This document shows, one piece after another, positions 56,671 to 64,000 of a DNA stretch of 64,000 bases. How positions within the stretch are numbered: position 1 is the first letter of the stretch; the number at the start of each line of letters is the position of its first letter. The position numbers were made by a program, and so were the translations under genes. The DNA comes from Thunnus maccoyii. Lineage: Eukaryota > Chordata > Actinopteri > Scombriformes > Scombridae. The notes beneath the pieces were generated by a model. The model was not told where the DNA came from. It ran no database searches and worked only from the letters and a program-made list of their open reading frames with translations. The stretch lies in the NCBI RefSeq assembly GCF_910596095.1, contig NC_056538.1, positions 11,712,001-11,776,000 on the forward strand, written 5' to 3'.

Positions 56671-58440
56671 CTGAGAGGAAACGGACGGGCGAACAGGGTG
56701 AACGGGCAGGGGACCAGCGCACAGAGCCCATCCGAAGTGGTGGAGAAAGGGGTGAGGCTCGGCCTACACCGACCAACAATACTCAGCTCTGAATGTCTGA
56801 CAGACTCTAGACTGCACTCATCAGCTTGGCCCGTGGAGGTAGACACAGACAGATCACCTGCCTCTTAAAGGGAAAATCCACCCTAAAAAACACTTCTATA
56901 CATTTAAAAACATCTGTTGGTGATGCATAATGCATTTATGGTTCCAATTTCTTTGTTTGGTTGTCTTATTTTCACTGATAATTGGTCAACATATGTAGAC
57001 ACTGTGACAAAAAACACATCCAGCTTAAAAGAACAGTTTTTTGTAATGGTTATGACTTACTTCTCTTTAACTGGAAAGCCTCGTAAGTTATCCAGCATTG
57101 CTTGATAACTTACAAGCATTGTTTTACACCCAAAAAAAGGAGAGCACTAAAATCAAGTTCAAGCTGTTTAGGACTGTCAAAAGGTATTCTTGGAAATGTA
57201 GGACATCGCTAACACAAACAAAAGGGTGAACCAAACTATGAAACACTTTATAAAACATCTTGTGACGCACACTAACCATCACACAGCAGTGATATCAAAG
57301 GGTGGAGTTACTTCCTTACAGACAATCACACAACAGCAGGTGAGGAAGACATAAGCAGTACATGCACAGCTATTCTTTAATAATTTAATAGTTGGAGATT
57401 TGACTTCCAGGCAAATTGTGTATTATTAATTTCTCAAGGGCTCACAATCTCTTAAAAAGTGCCTTTACAGTTGATCATCTGCCACCAGCAGATCTTTTAG
57501 CTTCTTTAAAGATATGAAAGCCAACTCTGTGATCAGTGAAGGAATGTCTCAAGTGCCTTCTTATACTTTAAAGTTGACCTCCAGTCTGCATTTGTAGTAC
57601 AATGTGTGCCTGTGTATATTGAAGTTAAGGGGAAAAGCTGCTGAAACAATTACAGTTAATAGGAAGAATATTCGAGGTTACACACATGTTTACAGTGCCT
57701 CTAGTGCCTTTAAGTCTCAGTTCACTGCAAACACATATTGATATACAGTATCAGCAGTGTGAGACTTACTCTGCTGAATTGCACTTTGTTTCTAAAATTG
57801 ATCAAAAGTGTAATATAAAGCTAAAGATCAATATTTCTCAATCTGTTGGAGTAAATAACAGTTATGCAATTTGTTGTAATTAATGTAATTTTACTAATTC
57901 TGTTTATGTCCAACTTTTGAATGAATGTGATTGTATTATTATTCCAAGTATTTGCTTTTTAGATGCAGTTATGACACTAGATTTGCGAGGGTAAATATTT
58001 ATACTGCACATTTTATACAAATCAAACACTGAAGTAGAAGCCAAAGGACATATTGAAACATGCATCATCTGGGTACATGTGGACTAGTTAGCTTTTTAGC
58101 AAAGCTGATTGACCTGTCAGCAATAAAAATGTGCTAAATGCCATTTTACTGTCTCTTGAGACGAGCGACAGCTTTATATGTAAAAGTCAATGATACAGTG
58201 CGTGAAGCATGGTCCTCTGCTGAGGCTGTGCTGCACAGTCTGAAGGAGAAATGTGTGCTGTTTGATTCTGTTCTTGTGATACAACTCAAACTGCACTAAT
58301 ATCTCAACCTGCCAAAATTTTAAGTCGTCAAATTGAAGGTACACTTGAATCTTTGAATGTTCACTTATTTAAAAGTGTATTTTTCTGTTCCAAAATTGTA
58401 CTTGTGTTGTAAATAAAATAACTTGTGACCAAATCAAAGA
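56671..58440 (+). other. presumed bace2 3' UTR with polyadenylation signals
   Basis: AT-rich sequence after the stop with AATAAA at 58122-58127 and 58412-58417. Either could end the transcript, giving a 3' UTR of about 1.5 or 1.8 kb. The extent is inferred. Confidence 0.4.
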
Positions 58441-59507
58441 TATAATGGTTACTCAGGACCGAAACATCCTGTGAAATTGTTGTGCTTCAAGCTTGATGTG
58501 GTTTGTGAGTGACATCTTGTGTTGAGACATGGCACAACTCCATTTAATGGTTCATTTTATAACTTTTAATTAAATGGACATTTTCAGTCAAAATTATTCA
58601 GGCTAATTAAAGACCTTCTGTATCTCAAATACACAAAAATAAAACTGTAATACATAGAAAAGTATTTATGAAATAAGTTATGTTAGTGATACATACAGTA
58701 TAATATTGAGACAGTGATATAAAAAAAGTATCTGCATGCTACAAAAAATTGTAAACACCAACATCTCAGACATTTCATCTTTGGTCCCGTCATCACTCAT
58801 CTTGATGTTTCTGCAAACACACAAACATTTTTTTCATTGTTTCCTGTGAACGCCTGCATCACATTTTGTGTCTGAACATTATTCTACACAATTTGTGCTT
58901 TTGGAAACATCATAATCAAATATCATAAATATAAATATCATAATCAAGGCTAAACTTTGATAAATTGTCATGCAAACTGCCATGTTTTATAATTAAAAGC
59001 TAAACTTGAACAAAATCAGAATACTTTTTATTAATAGTTATATTACAGCTGTAGTTGCTGATGATTATTTTTCAATTTCTTAAAATGTTAAAAATGATAA
59101 TCAACTTCCTGCAGATTAGCTAATTGATTAATCATTTCTGTACAGGATTACAGTATTATTTTACTTCAGAATGAAACCGAGCAATGCCTTGTAAAGTCCA
59201 CTGGACATGACAAAGACCACCTCATCATAATGTCAATACTTTGATTACCTTTGAGTTGTCACACAAGTAAATAAATAGCAAGCACAAACTACAATATTAA
59301 AATATCAACTTGTATCAAGACTGTAAACCATACAGTAAGTATTATCACATCAAGTCAAGAAGTATTAACTTCTTATTGCATCTGCTCCTCCAAGCAGATT
59401 AAATCAAATGCTACAAATTATTTGCTCATACAATACATAGAAATTCTTAGTGTAGATTGGAGTCTGATTTAGTTTAACTGCCTTTACAAGTCCAACATTA
59501 CCGTATG
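58441..59507 (-). other. tmprss2-like 3' UTR and bace2-tmprss2 intergenic space
   Basis: AT-rich sequence between the convergent genes. An AATAAA on the minus strand at 59032-59027 could end the tmprss2-like transcript (3' UTR of about 480 nt). A fragment of the AT-rich MITE family seems to lie at about 59055-59140. Confidence 0.4.
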
Positions 59508-59693
59508 TTAGCTGTTGATTTTGCTGTTCTGAGTTTTTACCTTCATCTGACGGTGGATCCAGTCCAAGAAATGGGTGACGTTGCCATAAACACCTGGTTT
59601 GTTCTGCTCAGCACAGTGTTCTCCCCAAATACTGTCCCCAACAAGCCACCATACTCCATCCTTCAGGGACACCAGAGGGCTGCCACTGTCAGT
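59508..59693 (-). CDS. tmprss2: tmprss2-like last exon: catalytic Ser, stop
   Basis: A 186-nt exon to the TAA at 59510-59508: [51 protein letters not shown], then a short extra tail [10 protein letters not shown]. The catalytic Ser is present, but its frame GDSGG reads TDSGS. The Ser before WG in the substrate strand is Ile. Confidence 0.92.
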   Translation of the reverse strand, partial: TDSGSPLVSLKDGVWWLVGDSIWGEHCAEQNKPGVYGNVTHFLDWIHRQMKVKTQNSKINS

Positions 59694-62600
59694 CTGAAAA
59701 ACAGTTCAGCACAGATTGAATGTTGGTGAGCTACACATTGTACATGATACATACTCGTGATTAAGAGCTTTACAGTAATTTTGAGGTGAAATTGAAAAAC
59801 TAACAATATTTATTCAGTTTAAGAGACATTTAAGGTCTTTAAAGGTCCATAAAAACCCTTGTATACTTAGTCAGCTGCCTCCTCAGCGCCATTACTTTAC
59901 ATTCATTGACTGTATAAATGGTTTGTTATAAGTCATCAAATGAAACATAGTGCAGGTCTTGTTTGAATAAACATCAAAGTAAGTTGCATAAGAGCTTGGA
60001 CATGCTTTGAATTCTTTCAAGAACAGAAACTATTTCTGTCACCAGAAAATATCTGTTATTATAAAGACCATTTGTTACTACTTATGTAAAGACCAACAAG
60101 TCTTTGTGTACATTGTGATCAGTTGAGTCTGTATTTAAAGCAAATACAGCAACACATTAACCCTGAAGGCAGTCACACTGGTGCTCACTACATGATAAAA
60201 TAAACTGCACTTTGTGTTTTATGATATCAGTTAAAAAGAGTTTTTTATCGTGTCACCAGTCGTACGTGGCATGTGTCTGATCCTGCCCCCATCTCTCTGG
60301 TGCAGAGCATGTCCTGTGATATCCTGCCATTGTAGGCGATGGAGCTGTTGCAGTCTGAAGTATCTATGAGTGAGACCTGAGCCTCCATCAGGTGTGGAGA
60401 GCCAGAATCTGTCAGAGAGAGGCGCAGCAGATGGGAATGTCACTACTTCAAGACATTTTCAAAAAGTCATGTAAATTCCCACATGCTCTTTTACAATTAA
60501 ACATCTCTTTAATGCAAGTATTTGTTCACATGCATTTCAAATTATATCAGGCAAACTATAAAGCAGGATTTAAAGCCTCAACCATGGCGCCCCCCAGTGT
60601 TACTTTTACAAAAGACACTTCGTCTTTTAAACACCTATTCCAGTTCAGTTTCTGTTATTCACTTGTGTTTTGTGCGTTTTCCACTGATGAAGCAGAATGT
60701 TAAAGTTGTGTTCACACCACATAACCACTTGTAACCATAAGTGTCTCACCTCCATTCACCGTGCGACCAAATCGTGATATCCAGCACTTTTGAGGAGCGG
60801 TGATGTTTAGACCAACATTTGGGAGGCACACTGGTCCACTATTACTGGAGGCTGGTAAAGAAAAGAAAATGACTGTTGTTATAAATCTACAAAAGGAACA
60901 TTTGATCAACTAAAATGTTTCACTGTGCTCTGTGGACACTGAAGCAGACATTTATCAGCTGGTTTCCACAGAGTAAGAGATTAATGAGGAAAAGTGTTGT
61001 GTTTTGTATTACACAAAAATACTAAGGACAACCGTGTTTATCTAGATTCTTTGTCACTAAGAGACTTGATTTGAGTGCTGTATTGCTGAGTGTGGATGTG
61101 TTGACATGCTGCTCTTCTTCTGGGAAATCTTTTTATGTGCACCTGTCTTGTCCACAGGTTTGGAGAGCCTCATCAGAGCAATGTCATTCCTTCGAGTGAG
61201 GCCATTGTATCCTTCGTGGGCTATAATGTGGCTCACAGAGTAAGCAGGGTTAAACAGAGTGTCCAATGGATCCACAATCCCAGCATACACTGCCCAGTCT
61301 CCGGGGCTGGAGGCCCTGCAGAGAAGAGACACAGCAGAGAGTAGATTCAGGCAGAGCTCAGACTGTAACCACTGCTTTGAGAAGTGCAGTAAACAAACAC
61401 TGACTTGGCCACACAGTGCGCTGCAGTGACTATCCAGTGGGGGGAAATGATTGCTCCTCCACAGTGGTGGGAGCCCGCAACCTGCAGGCTGACCTGCCAC
61501 GGCCAGGCCCCGGGGGAGGCCAGCTGGCCCCTGGAGGCCCTGCTGGAGTTCACCCCACTTCCACAATCTGTGAAGAAGATTGCTGTTAGAGATTTCACAG
61601 CTAGTGAGTTTTCACAAGCAGATGTCAAAGTGTTGCCGTGTTGAAATGGCATCTGTACACTAATGTGACCTTTTTGTTCTTGACAGACAACAAAATGATA
61701 CATTGTGAATAACACAATGTGTCCATTTATACTAATATCTGATTTGTTTGGGGGGGGGGGAACAGCTAAAATACATAAAATAAAACATAAACGTATTATT
61801 TTCAGATTACATAATGACATACCAGTACATCGCAATGTCACCACTCTGTTGTTGGGGCAGGTTTTACTGCAGACAGCGAAAAGAAGACATTTGAGATGGG
61901 ATTAGGTTCATATTCATTTAATATTAGAGTCATTTCTGCTGGCTCAGTATTACCAGTTCACTAACCTGAGGATCACTTGTTGCAATATGGGAGCCTCAGG
62001 GTTGAAATCAGACTTCACCATCAAGAATCCATCACTAGAATCAGCCTCCTGCTGGCCTGATTTAAAATATGTGCTCCTGTCAAACCACATGATTGAAAAC
62101 ACAATTTAAACACATAAATCATTCACACAAGCAGAGGACACACAGTCTGTGTTTGATCCAGTGAAACAGCTGAACATCTTACCTGCTGTATCCAATGTGC
62201 TGGCAGCTTGCTTTCCCCTTCTGGTCCGTCCAGCTGTGAGAACAAACATTCCTCCAGGTTTTAGTCTGAGACGTGTAAATCTGGAGCAGGAAACTGGAAC
62301 CATGAAGCCTCACTGACAAAGCAAACGCAGACGATCACTTGACATTTTGCTACATGTGGAAAGTAGGTGAAGTCGGTGGGCAACTGGTGCAAAGACATGT
62401 CAAGTAACACAAATAACTGACAACACATCTTTTTTCACAAACTCCAACCATTTTTTATAACAAACATGAAACTAACACTTCACATTTACATTATGTGGAA
62501 CTACAAGGTAGCCATGAACAGCTGTGTGTGTAATGATTGAACAGAACAATGTTTATGTAATATCCTTCAATTTTAGATTTCTGAGAGTAAAGTCATATTA

Positions 62601-63019
62601 TATCAATGTGTTACATTTAGCTGTAAAAGACTGTGCTTCATGAAAGTGGATGATGAGACTTCAGGATTTTCAGATGTGTTTTGTCATGTACTTTGGCCCT
62701 GAATGAGGCTGTTTACCACAGTTAGCTTCATCCTGGCCTGCTGGACAATCCGTCACCCCGTCACACCACTGGGACTCCCACACACAGCCCCCATCGCCAC
62801 ACTGCAGCCCGTGTATACAGGACGAGGAAACTGAGAGATAAGAGAGGACCTGGGTGTAAATATATATATATAGTTAAGTCTATATGTTTGTGTTCGAGGT
62901 TCAGTAGGAATAAATCCTGCGCTCACAGTAATAACCGAGGAGGATTCCAGCCAGCAGCAAGAGGAGCAGCAGGCAGATCACAGCGGCCACAGTGAACTTC
63001 ACACACCTCTGTTTTACAC
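59508..63019 (-). CDS. tmprss2: TMPRSS2-like type II transmembrane serine protease, 10 exons (5' part missing), probably catalytically altered
   Basis: Ten GT-AG exons join in phase (1259 nt, about 418 residues; the matching part of human TMPRSS2 is about 409): TM helix, LDL-receptor class A domain, group A SRCR domain in three exons, S1 protease domain in five. Domain order, the linker [12 protein letters not shown] and position beside bace2 point to TMPRSS2 rather than TMPRSS3 or 4. Exons: 62927-63019, 62717-62830, 62183-62312, 61966-62076, 61823-61866, 61405-61567, 61143-61315, 60750-60851, 60266-60408, 59508-59693. Catalytic His (TAAHC), Asp (NDIAL) and Ser (DSG), and the S1-pocket Asp (GSDTC), are present. 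However, three codons of the IVGG activation motif are absent, and GWG reads RFG, GDSGG reads TDSGS and SWG reads IWG. Activation and oxyanion hole should both be affected. The cytoplasmic exons lie beyond 64000. Convergent with bace2. Confidence 0.88.
60266..60408 (-). CDS. tmprss2: tmprss2-like exon: S1 pocket region
   Basis: A 143-nt exon: [45 protein letters not shown]. The Asp that sets trypsin-like specificity is kept. Donor gtacga, phase 0. Confidence 0.88.
60750..60851 (-). CDS. tmprss2: tmprss2-like exon: inter-domain segment with altered GWG
   Basis: A 102-nt exon: [38 protein letters not shown] supplies the Cys that pairs with the linker Cys. The near-invariant Gly-Trp-Gly (chymotrypsin 140-142) is Arg-Phe-Gly. 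Confidence 0.9.
61143..61315 (-). CDS. tmprss2: tmprss2-like exon: catalytic Asp
   Basis: A 173-nt exon: [40 protein letters not shown] and [20 protein letters not shown] carries the catalytic Asp. Donor gtgcac. Confidence 0.93.
61405..61567 (-). CDS. tmprss2: tmprss2-like exon: activation region and catalytic His
   Basis: A 163-nt exon. It starts [13 protein letters not shown], the linker Cys and the cleavage Arg. The expected Ile-Val-Gly-Gly after Arg is reduced to a single Gly: the reading continues directly [16 protein letters not shown], nine bases short and in frame. Then [19 protein letters not shown] contains the catalytic His. Donor gtcagt. Confidence 0.93.
61823..61866 (-). CDS. 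tmprss2: tmprss2-like exon: SRCR part 3
   Basis: A 44-nt microexon: [14 protein letters not shown]. The phrase VVTLRC is the closing strand of SRCR domains (VVSLRC in TMPRSS2). Phase 2 to phase 1. Confidence 0.88.
61966..62076 (-). CDS. tmprss2: tmprss2-like exon: SRCR part 2
   Basis: A 111-nt exon: [36 protein letters not shown]. Phase 2 on both sides, so it joins its neighbours in frame. A variable region of the SRCR fold. Confidence 0.85.
62183..62312 (-). CDS. tmprss2: tmprss2-like exon: SRCR part 1
   Basis: A 130-nt exon: [40 protein letters not shown]. Matches the VRLYGxxFxLQVY start of the TMPRSS2 SRCR domain. Donor gtaaga, phase 2. Confidence 0.9.
62717..62830 (-). CDS. tmprss2: tmprss2-like exon: LDLRA domain
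   Basis: A 114-nt exon with six Cys. The end [19 protein letters not shown] has the calcium-binding acidic pattern of LDL-receptor class A modules and aligns with the same domain of TMPRSS2. Confidence 0.92.
62927..63019 (-). CDS. tmprss2: tmprss2-like exon: transmembrane segment
   Basis: A 93-nt exon, phase 1 at both ends, acceptor ctcag and donor gtgagc. It encodes [20 protein letters not shown], then [10 protein letters not shown]: a basic flank and a single signal-anchor helix, as in type II membrane proteases. Confidence 0.82.
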
Positions 63020-63028
63020 CTGAGAGGA

Positions 63029-63046
63029 CAACACACACACACACAC
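63029..63046. repeat. (AC)n microsatellite near the duplication junction
   Basis: Nine AC units, 10 bp from the start of the duplicated block at 63056. Confidence 0.9.
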
Positions 63047-63055
63047 TGTGACTGT

Positions 63056-64000
63056 AGGCCAGCTGGCCCCTGGAGGCCCTGCTGGAGTTCACCCCACTTC
63101 CACAATCTGTGAAGAAGATTGCTGTTAGAGATTTCACAGCTAGTGAGTTTTCACAAGCAGATGTCAAAGTGTTGCCGTGTTGAAATGGCATCTGTACACT
63201 AATGTGACCTTTTTGTTCTTGACAGACAACAAAATGATACATTGTGAATAACACAATGTGTCCATTTATACTAATATCTGATTTGTTTGGGGGGGGGGGG
63301 AACAGCTAAAATACATAAAATAAAACATAAACGTATTATTTTCAGATTACATAATGACATACCAGTACATCGCAATGTCACCACTCTGTTGTTGGGGCAG
63401 GTTTTACTGCAGACAGCGAAAAGAAGACATTTGAGATGGGATTAGGTTCATATTCATTTAATATTAGAGTCATTTCTGCTGGCTCAGTATTACCAGTTCA
63501 CTAACCTGAGGATCACTTGTTGCAATATGGGAGCCTCAGGGTTGAAATCAGACTTCACCATCAAGAATCCATCACTAGAATCAGCCTCCTGCTGGCCTGA
63601 TTTAAAATATGTGCTCCTGTCAAACCACATGATTGAAAACACAATTTAAACACATAAATCATTCACACAAGCAGAGGACACACAGTCTGTGTTTGATCCA
63701 GTGAAACAGCTGAACATCTTACCTGCTGTATCCAATGTGCTGGCAGCTTGCTTTCCCCTTCTGGTCCGTCCAGCTGTGAGAACAAACATTCCTCCAGGTT
63801 TTAGTCTGAGACGTGTAAATCTGGAGCAGGAAACTGGAACCATGAAGCCTCACTGACAAAGCAAACGCAGACGATCACTTGACATTTTGCTACATGTGGA
63901 AAGTAGGTGAAGTCGGTGGGCAACTGGTGCAAAGACATGTCAAGTAACACAAATAACTGACAACACATCTTTTTTCACAAACTCCAACCATTTTTTATAA
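63056..64000 (-). pseudogene. partial direct duplicate of tmprss2-like SRCR exons and truncated protease exon
   Basis: Direct copy of 61517-62460 at an offset of 1539-1540 bp, reaching the window edge. Introns and exons appear identical on reading, apart from a poly-G run of 12 instead of 11. It repeats SRCR exons at 63723-63852, 63506-63616 and 63363-63406, and the start of the first protease exon (from 63106), which is cut at 63056 inside GQLA and has no donor. The copy lies upstream of the TM exon on the minus strand, so it cannot by itself make a protease. A recent tandem duplication or a false duplication in the assembly would both explain it. Confidence 0.85.

Larger units (their letters stand above)
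61517..62460. repeat. first copy of the tandem-duplicated 0.95 kb block
   Basis: Matches 63056-64000 in the same orientation. The left border falls inside the first protease exon at 'aggccagctgg'. The right border is not reached because the window ends. Confidence 0.9.

Noticed and set aside
56671..59507. fam3b or mx exons between bace2 and tmprss2
   Set aside because: No reading frame here resembles a FAM3 cytokine fold or an MX GTPase (no GxxxxGKS motif).
62901..63254. 117-codon minus-strand frame joining protease linker residues to the TM segment
   Set aside because: An accidental read-through of the truncated duplicate exon, the junction and the real TM exon. The TM exon has its own acceptor at 63020, and the fusion would have to be unspliced.
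63056..64000. A second complete tmprss2 gene
   Set aside because: Only SRCR exons and the first ~50 nt of a protease exon are present, and the rest of the protease domain is not repeated in the window.

Overview
The window is vertebrate nuclear DNA and almost certainly from a ray-finned (teleost) fish. It is AT-rich and intron-rich, with small GT-AG exons. It is full of short DNA transposons of kinds common in teleosts, (AC)n microsatellites and poly-A/T runs. No operon, Shine-Dalgarno site, CRISPR array, tRNA or rRNA is visible. All coding calls come from reading exons by eye, matching splice phases across introns, and comparing with known vertebrate families.

Layout. (1) 1-26138, minus strand: the 5' end of dscam (Down syndrome cell adhesion molecule). 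Exon 1 (start codon and signal peptide) is at 26096-26138, exon 2 (Ig1) at 6385-6702 and exon 3 (first half of Ig2) at 4849-4995. The gene runs out of the window to the left. (2) 26139-44856: an 18.7 kb intergenic stretch between two divergent genes. It holds a CpG-rich dscam 5' flank, a nested hAT-in-hAT transposon (28974-30937), a purine tract, and a cluster of inverted and nested MITE-like elements (42247-44506) that ends about 350 bp before the bace2 start codon. (3) 44857-56670, plus strand: a complete nine-exon bace2 gene, an aspartyl protease of 507 residues with both catalytic Asp motifs, six conserved Cys, a membrane anchor and a cytosolic tail. Its TATA-less upstream region has an ETS site, an inverted CCAAT box and two small upstream ORFs. 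(4) 59508-63019, minus strand: ten exons of a tmprss2-like type II transmembrane serine protease (TM, LDLRA, SRCR, protease). Its cytoplasmic exons lie off the right edge. (5) 63056-64000: a nearly identical direct duplicate of the SRCR exons plus a cut-off protease exon, inserted upstream of the TM exon.

The order and strands dscam(-), bace2(+), tmprss2(-) match human 21q22, but FAM3B, MX2 and MX1 are not in this short bace2-tmprss2 interval. The most unusual signal is in the tmprss2-like gene. The catalytic His, Asp and Ser are kept, but three residues of the IVGG activation motif are missing and three other near-invariant motifs are changed (GWG to RFG, GDSGG to TDSGS, SWG to IWG), which suggests a catalytically altered or dead protease. 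The adjacent 1.54 kb tandem duplication starts 12 bp from the site of the missing codons, and both copies lack those codons.
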